From: Paenibacillus agaridevorans
GTDB taxonomy: Bacteria > Bacillota > Bacilli > Paenibacillales > Paenibacillaceae
Length of the DNA: 64,000 nt
Reading direction: 5' to 3'
NCBI RefSeq assembly: GCF_003112455.1
Contig: NZ_BDQX01000171.1
Span: 166,681-230,680, forward strand
Below are positions 53,312 through 61,814 of the stretch, one piece after another. Positions within the stretch are counted from its first letter, which is position 1; each line of letters begins with the position of its first letter. The notes beneath the pieces were generated by a model, which was not told the origin of the DNA, did no database searches, and saw nothing but the letters and a program-made list of their open reading frames with translations. The translations under genes and the position numbers were made by a program.

Positions 53312-54142
53312 TCAACCTTTTACCGCGCCGGCCGTCATGCCCGTAACCAATTGCTTCTGCAACAGGAGATAGAACACGACAATCGGGATAAAAGCAATCG
53401 TTAACGCAGCCATCTGAAGCGTATAATTCGCTGTTTCCAAGCCAACGAAGTTGGATAGGCCAAGCGGCAGCGTCTTGAGGCTGTTGGACGTGATCAAAAC
53501 CAAAGCGAATAGATATTCGTTCCAGTTGTAGATGAAGTTCAAGATAACGACGGTTGCCATCGCGGGACGCGTAAGGGGCAAAATGATGGACCAAAAGATC
53601 CGGAAGATGCCCGCGCCGTCCATGATGCCCGACTCCTCCATGTCCTTCGGAAAGCCGCGCATAAAACCTTCCAGAATAAAGACGGTGAGCGACAAGTGAA
53701 AAGCCGTATAAGGTAGAATGAGCGAGAAATAGGTATCGATCAAGCTCAGTTTTTGCATGATAAGGAAGATCGGAATCAAGGTTGCATGGATCGGAACCAA
53801 CATGCCGAGCAAGAACAAGGCATACGTAAATCCGCGCAGCTTAAATTCGAATCGGGATAAGAAAAACGCCGCAAGCGCGCCCAAAAACACGGTCACGATA
53901 AGCGAAATAAACGTAATCAGGAAGCTGTTAATAAAATAAGTGTCCATATTGGCGATATCCCAAGCCTTCACGTAGTTCGAAAGCTCGATACCCGTCGGGA
54001 AGGAAAACGGATCCGCTGCATATTCCTGCTCCGTCTTAAATGAGTTGATGATCATCCAGAAGATAGGGACCAGATTCATAATAGCGAACAAACCTAAAAA
54101 TACGTAAGCGAATATTTTGAATAATGGAGATCTCTGTTTCAC
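53312..54142 (-). CDS. ABC transporter permease, MalG type
   Basis: 276 residues, six spans, EAA loop ESGIMDGAGIFRIFWSIILP. GGAGGGAGG-rich ribosome site before the ATG. It starts 15 bp after the MalF-type gene. No ATPase gene is nearby. Confidence 0.92.
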   Translation of the reverse strand: MKQRSPLFKIFAYVFLGLFAIMNLVPIFWMIINSFKTEQEYAADPFSFPTGIELSNYVKAWDIANMDTYFINSFLITFISLIVTVFLGALAAFFLSRFEFKLRGFTYALFLLGMLVPIHATLIPIFLIMQKLSLIDTYFSLILPYTAFHLSLTVFILEGFMRGFPKDMEESGIMDGAGIFRIFWSIILPLTRPAMATVVILNFIYNWNEYLFALVLITSNSLKTLPLGLSNFVGLETANYTLQMAALTIAFIPIVVFYLLLQKQLVTGMTAGAVKG

Positions 54143-54157
54143 GATTGCTCCTCCCTC

Positions 54158-55030
54158 CTATGCCTTTTCCTTGCCGAGCCGGTTTGCAATCGTAATCACG
54201 ACCAAGCTGAACAACAGAATCATAATCGATACCGCGCTTCCATACCCATACTCCAAATTGACGAAAGCGCTGGAATACATATGGATCGTCATAACCTCGG
54301 TTTGATGCGCCGGACCGCCTCCGGTCAAAACCTGGATAAGGTCGAACACGCGGAAGGAGTTGCTGATGCTGTACACGATCGTGACCATCAGCGTGGCTCG
54401 AATCATGGGAAGCGTAATGAACCAGGTCCGCTTAAGCCCCGTCGCTCCGTCCAGCTCCGACGCTTCGTTGACTTCGTCGGGTATATTTTGAAGAGCGGCA
54501 AGGAACATGACCATATATAGGCCGACGTTCTGCCAGATGTAGGCGATGCTGATGGACAGAATCGACCACTTGGGATCGCTAAGCCAATTCTGCTGCCAGC
54601 TCTCGAGCCCCACGAACTTCAAGAAATTATTAAGCAAACCGAACTCCGTGTTGTAGATCATCCCCCAAATGAGCGAGACCATAACCGAAGAGATTACGAC
54701 CGGCATAAAGCCAACCGTACGGAAAAAACCCGAACCTTTAAGGCCTTTGTTGAGCAGCAATGCCATCAGAAGGCCTAACGGCAGTTGACCGACCAGGCCC
54801 GTAATCATAATGACGATATTATTTTTAACCGAAAGCCAAAACGTATCGCTATTGAACATTCTCACGTAGTTGTCGAATCCGGCAAATTCTTTGGCGCCGA
54901 TTCCGTTCCAATCCATAAGCGAATAATAAAAGGAAATTCCGATTGGAACGATGGCAATTCCCAGGTAGATAAGGAGGGCTGGAAACAATCCGATAAAGAT
55001 GGCCAGCTTGCTCCGTTTAAGCGTATGCAT
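54158..55030 (-). CDS. ABC transporter permease, MalF type
   Basis: 290 residues, six spans, EAA loop EASELDGATGLKRTWFITLP. GGGAGAATG-type ribosome site. It lies 301 bp after the binding-protein gene; the gap contains a hairpin and a repeat element. That gap probably lowers permease expression relative to the binding protein. Confidence 0.92.
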   Translation of the reverse strand: MHTLKRSKLAIFIGLFPALLIYLGIAIVPIGISFYYSLMDWNGIGAKEFAGFDNYVRMFNSDTFWLSVKNNIVIMITGLVGQLPLGLLMALLLNKGLKGSGFFRTVGFMPVVISSVMVSLIWGMIYNTEFGLLNNFLKFVGLESWQQNWLSDPKWSILSISIAYIWQNVGLYMVMFLAALQNIPDEVNEASELDGATGLKRTWFITLPMIRATLMVTIVYSISNSFRVFDLIQVLTGGGPAHQTEVMTIHMYSSAFVNLEYGYGSAVSIMILLFSLVVITIANRLGKEKA

Positions 55031-55050
55031 CCATCATTCTCCCTTCAGAG

Positions 55051-55252
55051 GTAGTTCAAAAAGTCCGCTTCCCATTACGAAGTATTACATGAAGCATATT
55101 CGACGTCGAATATTGAATTCAGCCGAACCTTCCGTTTCTCACGTAGCTCTGCTACGCTCCGATACTCAGTTTCTAGCTTCATTCAATCTTCTCGGTACTG
55201 AGAACCGAACTTTTTGAACTTTCATTTTATGTGGTAGTTCAAAAAGTCTGCT
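55051..55252. repeat. Inverted-repeat-bounded intergenic element inside the importer operon
   Basis: AGTTCAAAAAGTCCG at 55053 and its complement ending near 55222 bound about 170 bp rich in short palindromes (CGACGTCG, GAATTC, CTACGTAG-like pairs). A third copy of GTAGTTCAAAAAGTC lies at 55233. It resembles a small non-autonomous repeat (MITE-like). Short frames through it are not convincing genes. Confidence 0.6.
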
Positions 55253-55272
55253 AACTTTTCCTCGGCTCTATA

Positions 55273-55303
55273 CAGAGAAAACCCGGAACCCGGGTTTTCT
55301 CTG
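55273..55303 (-). terminator. Hairpin after the binding-protein gene
   Basis: CAGAGAAAACCCGG and CCGGGTTTTCTCTG pair perfectly over 14 bp with a 3-nt loop, 29 bp after the binding-protein stop. No T-run follows; an mRNA-stabilising intercistronic stem is likely. Confidence 0.65.
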
Positions 55304-55331
55304 TCATTGCCTCAAACCTGACATTCAAAGC

Positions 55332-56645
55332 TTATTTTTTGTTGTATTCGTCCATTGCCGCTTGCGTATCCTGCGCGACTTCCTGCGGCGTTCCGCGACC
55401 TACGGTCAGAGCCTGCAAGCCGTTCTGAATGACGCTGACAACCTGAGTCGGAATGATGCTGTCGAATACAGGCGCTGTTCCTTTACCCGTCAATTCAAGC
55501 ATTTCTTTAAGATACGGGCTTGCATCCTCCGGAACGTCGACCTTTGCGGGAACGACAACGCCGTTGCTGATCAAGTCTTTGTATAAATCTTCACTTACGA
55601 AATATTTCATAAATTCTTCGGCAGCCGCTTTTTTACGCTCGTCCAGCTTGCTTTTGATGGCGATGCCGTACTGAACGACGCCGGCGCTTTTGGCCGGATC
55701 GCCTTTGCCGCCCTCTACGCTTGGGAACAGCGCGATGCCGAATTTGACGCCTTGTTCATTATTGATGCGCACGCGCGCATCCACAGTCGAGGACGTGATA
55801 TGCAAAGCCGCTTTGCCCTGGATCAGATAGTCCTGGCTTTGTACCGAGTCCATGTTGTTCGCATCCGTATTAAAGGCATCCAGCTTGGCGAGCTCATCGA
55901 TAACGGAGATGGCGCTGACAAATTCAGGATCTGTGAATTTCGCTTCGCCTTTCATTACCTTCTCCAGGAAATCGCTGCCCGTAAAACGGTCGCCGACGAT
56001 AGACAGAATCGAGGACTGCAATGGCCATTGTTCTTTGTTGCCGAGCGAGATCGGCGTCAAGCCCGCCGCTTTCAGCTTTTTCACCAGTTCGATGAAATCG
56101 GCATAAGTGGTAGGGAATGCGTCGTAACCTACGCTTGCCAGCATCTCTTTGTTGTAATAAACGATATCAACAAATGTTTGCTTCGTCGGAACTGCGTATT
56201 GCTGATCGGCTACGTTAAATGGCGAGAGCGCGCTCTCCGGCAAAATTTCTTTCCAGTTATCCATCAGACCGTTGATCGGCTCAAGCAAACTGCCTTCTAC
56301 AAGCGGCGCCAAATCTGCTCCGGGCCACACAACGTTAATATCCGCCAGGTTATTGGCTGCCGCGAGCGTGCGAAGCTTGGTTTTATATTGAGCGGAAGGG
56401 ACTTCATCGGTTTTGATTACGATTTCCGGATGATCTTTCTGGAACTGTTCGATTCGCGCCTTATACACATCGTTGTCGATGTTAGGCGTTGTCCAAGGAT
56501 GCATCATCGTTAACGTAACCGTTTCCGTTTTAGAGCCGCCGCTTGCGTTGTTTTCTTCGGAATTGCCGCATGCCGCAGTCGACACAGCCATTAATCCTGC
56601 CAGCGAAACAAGAAGAGTTCTTTTTTTGAAGTTTGAATGAGCCAT
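55332..56645 (-). CDS. Extracellular sugar-binding lipoprotein of a CUT1 importer
   Basis: 437 residues from the ATG at 56645 (MAHSNFKKR), with GAGGG upstream; lipobox STAAC near residue 26. Family 1 binding protein of standard size. It opens the importer part of the beta-glycan locus, 146 bp after the GH130 gene, with its own -10 at 56725. Likely ligand: a beta-linked gluco- or manno-oligosaccharide released by the GH16 enzyme, inferred from neighbours. Confidence 0.92.
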   Translation of the reverse strand: MAHSNFKKRTLLVSLAGLMAVSTAACGNSEENNASGGSKTETVTLTMMHPWTTPNIDNDVYKARIEQFQKDHPEIVIKTDEVPSAQYKTKLRTLAAANNLADINVVWPGADLAPLVEGSLLEPINGLMDNWKEILPESALSPFNVADQQYAVPTKQTFVDIVYYNKEMLASVGYDAFPTTYADFIELVKKLKAAGLTPISLGNKEQWPLQSSILSIVGDRFTGSDFLEKVMKGEAKFTDPEFVSAISVIDELAKLDAFNTDANNMDSVQSQDYLIQGKAALHITSSTVDARVRINNEQGVKFGIALFPSVEGGKGDPAKSAGVVQYGIAIKSKLDERKKAAAEEFMKYFVSEDLYKDLISNGVVVPAKVDVPEDASPYLKEMLELTGKGTAPVFDSIIPTQVVSVIQNGLQALTVGRGTPQEVAQDTQAAMDEYNKK

Positions 56646-56724
56646 TTTTAACCCTCTTTCCATATTTGTAATCGCTTTATTTGTGAAGATCAGTAATCGG
56701 GGCGCCCAATTGATCTATACTTCC

Positions 56725-56730
56725 ATTATA
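56725..56730 (-). promoter_or_regulatory. -10 element upstream of the binding-protein gene
   Basis: TATAAT on the minus strand, 80 bp before the start. The -35 region (TATTTC at 17 bp) is poor, consistent with an activated promoter. Confidence 0.4.
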
Positions 56731-56790
56731 AAAAATCTTAATAATCGGAAATATCCCAAAATTCTTCGATTTTATCCTGTATTATGTTAG

Positions 56791-57810
56791 TTACTTTCGA
56801 TTCGATGGTTCAAGCAGATGTTCAAGCATCTCATCGAGAGGCACGGTCGCAAGCGCAATGGCCGTATCCGTGACGCCATAATAAATGTGCAGAATCCCTT
56901 CATCCAGCACACATCCGGTCGGGAAGATGACATTCGGAATTTGGTATCCGAATTTCTCGTAATACGTCTCCGGCTCCATAATAAAGTTCGAAGTACGAGC
57001 CAAAATTTTCGTCGGATCCTCCAGATCAAGCAGCATCGCGCCAAGCCGATATACCGTTTGCTGATCGACTCCATGATAGAACAGAAGCCATCCCTGCTCC
57101 GTACGAATTGGCGGTGTCGAGCTGCCAATCTTTTTCATTTCCCATTCTTGCTCCGCTTTCGCGAACAACACCGGATCCTCCCACGTTTTCAGGTCGTCGG
57201 AATACGAAATCCAGATTGCCGCCTGCTCGGTGCCGTACTCTTCTCCGATATATTCTTCCGGTCTGCGGAGCAGCGCGTATTTGCCGTTGATTTTCTCCGG
57301 GAACAGGATGTTGTTTCGGTCGTTGATCTCAAGCGGCGTCGTTGTGGACACATACTCCCAATGAATCAGATCCTTGGAGGACAACAGGATCGAACGAGTC
57401 AGCCAATGGCCTTCCTCTTCTCCCCAGCCTTCAGGGTACGTTGGGATGGAACGCTCCGGAATGCCCGTTCCCGTCGGATAGTAGTTCATAGCGCAAGGAC
57501 GAAGCGCAATCGTCATGTAAAACGTATCCTCGATCTTGACCATACGCGGATCCTGTACGCTGCCGTATGGGAAACCGAGCTCGTCCGGCGTTAACACCGG
57601 CGTATCGACGACGTGGGTAAAGTGGACGCCGTCCGTGCTTTCAAGCAGGCCCAAATAGTTTTTGCAAGGCGTAAGCGAACCCGCCGTTCTTTCGATCATG
57701 TAGGTTTTCCCATTATCTTTAATAACGGCAGGATTGAATACGGTTGCCAATCTCCAATCGTACAGGCCCGGTACGACAATCGGGTTTTCGGCATGTCTGG
57801 TAATGTTCAA
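56791..57810 (-). CDS. Glycoside hydrolase family 130 (beta-mannoside phosphorylase family)
   Basis: 339 residues from a TTG at 57810 (MNITRHAENPIVVPG) that follows GGAGGGG by 6 nt; the in-frame ATG at 57831 would put that ribosome site inside the gene. Five-bladed propeller family. Family blocks: ENPIVVPG, FNPAVI, ESTDGVHF, QDPRMVKIED with the catalytic Asp near 88, and HIYYGVTDTAIALA at the end. Members phosphorolyse beta-1,4- or beta-1,2-mannosides, or hydrolyse them; which one cannot be told here. Cytoplasmic. First gene after GH16 on this strand and upstream of the binding protein. Confidence 0.9.
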   Translation of the reverse strand: MNITRHAENPIVVPGLYDWRLATVFNPAVIKDNGKTYMIERTAGSLTPCKNYLGLLESTDGVHFTHVVDTPVLTPDELGFPYGSVQDPRMVKIEDTFYMTIALRPCAMNYYPTGTGIPERSIPTYPEGWGEEEGHWLTRSILLSSKDLIHWEYVSTTTPLEINDRNNILFPEKINGKYALLRRPEEYIGEEYGTEQAAIWISYSDDLKTWEDPVLFAKAEQEWEMKKIGSSTPPIRTEQGWLLFYHGVDQQTVYRLGAMLLDLEDPTKILARTSNFIMEPETYYEKFGYQIPNVIFPTGCVLDEGILHIYYGVTDTAIALATVPLDEMLEHLLEPSNRK

Positions 57811-57851
57811 TGATGTCCCCTCCAGCTTCATGATTTCGTAATATAGTTGTT

Positions 57852-57857
57852 ATTATA
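57852..57857 (-). promoter_or_regulatory. -10 element upstream of the GH130 gene
   Basis: TATAAT on the minus strand, 42 bp before the TTG start; no recognisable -35, so probably activator-dependent. Confidence 0.4.
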
Positions 57858-57913
57858 GCCCTCCCCGTTGCACACTTATATCCCACCGAATTTAGAAAAC
57901 ATCCGAAATCTAT

Positions 57914-57962
57914 CAATAAAAAAATAAACGGCCCCTCCTGCATGGCAAGAGGATGCCGTTTA
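57914..57962 (-). terminator. Terminator of the GH16 gene
   Basis: TAAACGGC-CCTC and GAGG-GCCGTTTA arms; on the minus strand the stem runs into TTTATTTTTTT. It lies 120 bp after the GH16 stop. The stretch between holds nothing else recognisable. Confidence 0.75.
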
Positions 57963-58084
57963 CCTTCAGCAGCACGCGATGAGCTGCCTGATCATGTTCA
58001 ACTTTCTACCAGTTCCATTGCCCGCATGTTTGCAGGCCAGCTTCGATTAAGATTCGGCGCCGATATCGGGATTGATCATCTCCC

Positions 58085-60706
58085 TTACTCCGGCGTACCC
58101 TGCGTCACGCCGTGCACATAGGTTTGCCATGGCGTATCCAGCGCGCCTTGCCCGGGGTTGTAGGTAAAGAAGTATTCCACGACGTCCCCCTGCTGCAGGT
58201 TATTGACCGCATACGTATAGTTGCCGTTGCCAATAGAGGTCATCGCCACGTTGAGCTGAACGCCGTTGTTCACTTTGTAGTGCAGGTCTGCGAATGTGGC
58301 TCCGTTGACGTAGAACAGCAGGTTGTTGCCCGTCTTTTTGATCCCTCGAACGGCATCGCCGATGATGTAGGTCGTTGGCGGCGGCGCTACTACCGTAATG
58401 GCCGACACCGACGTTTTATTGCCGTCGGCCGTGGTCGCCGTAACGATCGTTGTACCTGGGGCGACACCCGTCACAATGCCGCTTCCGTTTACGGTCGCGA
58501 CCGCGGGGTTGGCAACGGACCAGTTGACGGCCTTATTCGTTGCGTTCGATGGCGTTACGGCCGCACTCAACTGCACCGTCTGTCCCGCTTGCACTTGCGC
58601 CGAAGACGGGGTAACGGTGACGCCGGTTACGTCTACGTTGCCGGGATTGCCGCCGCCGTCGCCTTCCTTGTAAACGCGTACGTAATCCACTTGCATCGTC
58701 GCCGGTATGTCGGACGGAGATGGCGTCAGACCGCCGTCGAAGTGACCACCGACTGCCAGATTCATAATAAGATAGAACGGCTGGTCGAACGGCGCGTTCG
58801 GATTGTTCGGGGCTGCCACGGAATACCATTGCTCCCTGGAGACCTTAAAGAAAAACTCGCCGTTCACGTACCACTTTACGTTGTCTTCTTCCCAAATCAT
58901 CGTATAGACATGGTAATCGCTGGCGAACGTCTGGCCTTGCGGGAAATGATATTCGCCGGCAATATACCGATTCACCGGCCATTGACCGCCGAAGTGAACG
59001 GCACCGCTCGTCGTACCCGGCAGACGGCCCTTCGCTTCCATAATGTCAAGCTCGCCTGACGCGGCCCACGCGCCGTAAACGGAATCCTCCGGAAGCATCC
59101 AGAGAGCCGGCCACAGGCCGTTGCCGGTTGGCAGTTTCGCGCGAATGTCGACCCGGCCGTATTGCAGCGTCATATGATCCTTTGTATTGATTTTGCCTGA
59201 GGAATATTGCGCGTATCGGTTCGGATCCTGCGGGAATGATCTGACATCGTTTAAAGCGCGAATATTCAGCTTTCCGTCCTGCACGAATACGTTTTGCGTG
59301 CTGTTCGTGTAATGCTGCAGTTCCGCGTTGCCCCAGCCCCAGCTGTTCGGATCGTTTGTGATGTAATAACCGGTTTCGTAATTCCACTTGTTCGTGTCGA
59401 GCGCCGTTCCGCTGAATTCATCCTGCCAGATCAAGTTCATTCCGCTGATAGCCGGATCGGTTGGCGTTCCGATGGCTACATCATCATGATCGGAGACGTC
59501 CGGACGAGGTGCGTTAGGATTGCCGATTAACGTATAGTAGACGAAGTTGCTGCCGACGCTGCCGCCCGTCTGTCCATTTAACGGATAGCCGATTCGAATC
59601 TGCATATCGGTTTGGATCGGCTGGAACCACAGACCGTAGATGTAGTCGGCCCAATATCCCCACTGATTGGCGTCCGACATATTATTGTAGCCGTTGCCGG
59701 AATAGACGAATCCGCTTTGACCGGAGTTCGACATATCGACCCACTGGCCTCCTATGTTGATCTGGTAAACGAACTTGCCAATTTCGGTGCCGATAGGCGC
59801 CCCGCCGTCGATTTTGGGCAGCGGGATCCCGATGGAGCCATTGTTGTCAGCCGTATAGGTTGTGCCATCATAAGCGGAGATGACGTACGAATTCCGGACA
59901 GGCTGATTAAAGGTGATCGTGTAGATCAGACTGGCCGATGAACTGACGGATTCCAGCTTCACGTTGATGGATTCCGTCACCGTGAACCAGAATCCGCCCC
60001 CTCCTTCGGTGAACTGTCCGAAGTTGCTGTCGTAGATCCATCCGCTGGCCGCATTGTTGTCGATGTCGATCCAAGTGCTGCTGTTAACGGGTTTGACGTA
60101 TACCTTAAGATCGTCGGCTACGGCCTGATAGATGATCCCGGGATCATTGTTAAAAACTGGGTACGTAAATCCCGCTCCGCCCGTGAACCCTGCGGTTAAT
60201 TGCGGACCTTGCGTTGGCGTCATGGAGGTAATGGTCGTCGTGTTGACGTTTTGGAATTGAAGGGTATAACCCAGCGTAACTCCGCTGTTTGCTTTGGAAT
60301 GTAGCTGAATCTCTGTTGTCTGCGACAGCGTGAACCAATAGCCGTTTGCCCCGCCGTCGCTCCAATGTCCCCAGTTCTGGTTGTAGACAAAGCCGCTTAC
60401 GCTGTCGATATCAACCCAGTTGCCGCCCACCTTCACCTTAACGCCTACGTCAGCGGATACATCGTTCCATGTTGCGGCGCCGCCGTTAAAGATCGGCATG
60501 ACGAAGCCGTAGCTGGCCTGCCCGACTCCCGATTTTGTAATAACCGGACCATCCGCAGACGAAAAGTAAGCCATGGAGCTTACCGTCGTCGCGGCTTCTA
60601 CCTTCGATACCGGCATAAGGCTCATGCCAGCGATCATCACGATTGCGAGTATAAGGCTCAGGACCCTTTGCATATACCGATTCTCCGAATTGCGGAATAA
60701 TTTCAT
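58085..60706 (-). CDS. Secreted family 16 endo-beta-glucanase with three N-terminal repeats, BIG2 and CBM56
   Basis: 873 residues. Signal peptide 1-38 (ending KVEA). Three tandem beta-domains of about 115 residues (about 42-155, 156-270, 271-400), each with a GGNWVDIDS / STWIDIDNN / GGQWVDMSN strand followed by SGFVY or SGWIY. GH16 catalytic domain at about 425-680 with the active site GELDIMEAKG near 551-560 (two glutamates and Asp). BIG2 Ig-like domain at about 690-770. C-terminal CBM56-like domain at about 775-873, a beta-1,3-glucan binder. It most likely cuts laminarin-type beta-1,3-glucan outside the cell. GAGGAGGC precedes the ATG. A cre-like site lies 215 bp upstream. Confidence 0.93.
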   Translation of the reverse strand: MKLFRNSENRYMQRVLSLILAIVMIAGMSLMPVSKVEAATTVSSMAYFSSADGPVITKSGVGQASYGFVMPIFNGGAATWNDVSADVGVKVKVGGNWVDIDSVSGFVYNQNWGHWSDGGANGYWFTLSQTTEIQLHSKANSGVTLGYTLQFQNVNTTTITSMTPTQGPQLTAGFTGGAGFTYPVFNNDPGIIYQAVADDLKVYVKPVNSSTWIDIDNNAASGWIYDSNFGQFTEGGGGFWFTVTESINVKLESVSSSASLIYTITFNQPVRNSYVISAYDGTTYTADNNGSIGIPLPKIDGGAPIGTEIGKFVYQINIGGQWVDMSNSGQSGFVYSGNGYNNMSDANQWGYWADYIYGLWFQPIQTDMQIRIGYPLNGQTGGSVGSNFVYYTLIGNPNAPRPDVSDHDDVAIGTPTDPAISGMNLIWQDEFSGTALDTNKWNYETGYYITNDPNSWGWGNAELQHYTNSTQNVFVQDGKLNIRALNDVRSFPQDPNRYAQYSSGKINTKDHMTLQYGRVDIRAKLPTGNGLWPALWMLPEDSVYGAWAASGELDIMEAKGRLPGTTSGAVHFGGQWPVNRYIAGEYHFPQGQTFASDYHVYTMIWEEDNVKWYVNGEFFFKVSREQWYSVAAPNNPNAPFDQPFYLIMNLAVGGHFDGGLTPSPSDIPATMQVDYVRVYKEGDGGGNPGNVDVTGVTVTPSSAQVQAGQTVQLSAAVTPSNATNKAVNWSVANPAVATVNGSGIVTGVAPGTTIVTATTADGNKTSVSAITVVAPPPTTYIIGDAVRGIKKTGNNLLFYVNGATFADLHYKVNNGVQLNVAMTSIGNGNYTYAVNNLQQGDVVEYFFTYNPGQGALDTPWQTYVHGVTQGTPE

Positions 60707-60920
60707 AATTGCCTCCTCAATAAATTAGTCATTTCTCCGTTCTGCCAGTTGGCCTTATTGCGGACTTTTGAACAATCTTTAATGGGACCAAGCTCTAACT
60801 AATCGATGGAACACCTCCCGTGCGACCGCTATTCGGTTCGGCTGTCGGATAGAGCAAGCTCGCTCTCTTGAGGCTTGCGGCTCCTGGGACGTGGGCGGAA
60901 AAAGCTGGGGGTTGAGTTCG

Positions 60921-60934
60921 GAAACCGCTTTCAA
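60921..60934 (-). promoter_or_regulatory. cre-like catabolite-repression site upstream of GH16
   Basis: Minus strand TGAAAGCGGTTTCC matches the CcpA consensus TGWAANCGNTNWCA at 13 of 14 positions. It is 215 bp before the GH16 start. The remaining 60707-61068 region shows no gene; the GH16 promoter itself could not be placed. Confidence 0.5.
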
Positions 60935-61068
60935 TTTTGATGTATCTTCATTCTATCGAATCGCCAATTGGGCTTAAAGGTACAATTGTTTTTGTTATAA
61001 CCCAATTTTTTGGCATTTTGGACAACCTTGCTCATTGTGCGGTTTCATCTGGAGAAGAGCAGTCGATA

Positions 61069-61097
61069 TTTAGAACTTGGAGAATCCGTGTTATAAT
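61069..61097 (+). promoter_or_regulatory. Promoter of the Uma2-family gene
   Basis: TTTAGA (61069-61074), 17-bp spacer, TATAAT (61092-61097), 38 bp before the start. Confidence 0.5.
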
Positions 61098-61134
61098 AGG
61101 AACAAACATTCGCCGCGAGATTGGAGGGCACAAT

Positions 61135-61725
61135 ATGAGCCGCAATAAAAACAGGGATTTGCTGCGCGAAGACAACGTAACCTATGACGATTACGCCGGT
61201 TTCGATGACGGCAACCGCTATGAGCTTGTAGACGGCCGCCTGGATTTAATGAGCCCGGGGCCGGGCAGTATTCATCAGTTGGTGAGCTTTGAGATTCAGA
61301 AGCGAATATCCCGCACATGCGACAATGAGGCTATTATACTGTGTGCACCGCTCGACGTTATCCTCTCCGAACAGGAAGTGCGCCAACCTGATTTGGTCAT
61401 TTTGCTGCGGAGCAATCTGCATAAGCTGGTGCCTAAGGGTATCGAAGGTCCTCCGGATATCGTCGTGGAAATTTTGTCGCCGTCTACGGCGAAGCGGGAC
61501 AAGCTGTTCAAGATGATCAGCTACGCAAGGCACGGCATACCGGAATACTGGATCGTGAACCACTCGAGTTGCTTCCTGGAGCAATACCTTCTGGATCGGG
61601 ATACACGCGCTTATTCGCTCGCCAATGTATTCGCCCAAGACGATCCTGTCAGTTCCCCTACTCTGTCTTGTCTTTCATTCTCGATGCAGGACATTATGGA
61701 TAGCTTGCCGGACGTGTTGAAATAA
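61135..61725 (+). CDS. Uma2-family (DUF820) PD-(D/E)XK nuclease-like protein
   Basis: 196 residues from the ATG at 61135, preceded by TTGGAGGG. Family pattern: RYELVDGRLDLMSPGPGSIHQ, then EVRQPDLVIL and PDIVVEILSPSTAKRDKLFK, giving the Asp...Glu-X-Leu core of restriction-endonuclease-like folds, and Y-GIPEYWIV. Uma2 proteins are very common in cyanobacteria and some Firmicutes and have no firm function. Single gene with its own promoter and terminator, unrelated to the sugar loci around it. Confidence 0.88.
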   Translation: MSRNKNRDLLREDNVTYDDYAGFDDGNRYELVDGRLDLMSPGPGSIHQLVSFEIQKRISRTCDNEAIILCAPLDVILSEQEVRQPDLVILLRSNLHKLVPKGIEGPPDIVVEILSPSTAKRDKLFKMISYARHGIPEYWIVNHSSCFLEQYLLDRDTRAYSLANVFAQDDPVSSPTLSCLSFSMQDIMDSLPDVLK

Positions 61726-61730
61726 GACCA

Positions 61731-61762
61731 AAACAGCGACATGACCCAACATGTCGCTGTTT
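61731..61762 (+). terminator. Terminator of the Uma2-family gene
   Basis: AAACAGCGACATG and CATGTCGCTGTTT perfect 13-bp arms with a 6-nt loop; only a short T-run. Confidence 0.65.
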
Positions 61763-61814
61763 GACCGATCTGTTATTTATTCATTAGCCGATTGCGCGCC
61801 TTCTTCGTGGCTCG

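Noticed and set aside
55051-55222. Protein-coding frame across the intergenic element
   Set aside because: It starts inside the opposite-strand permease gene and spans the palindromes; no ribosome site.
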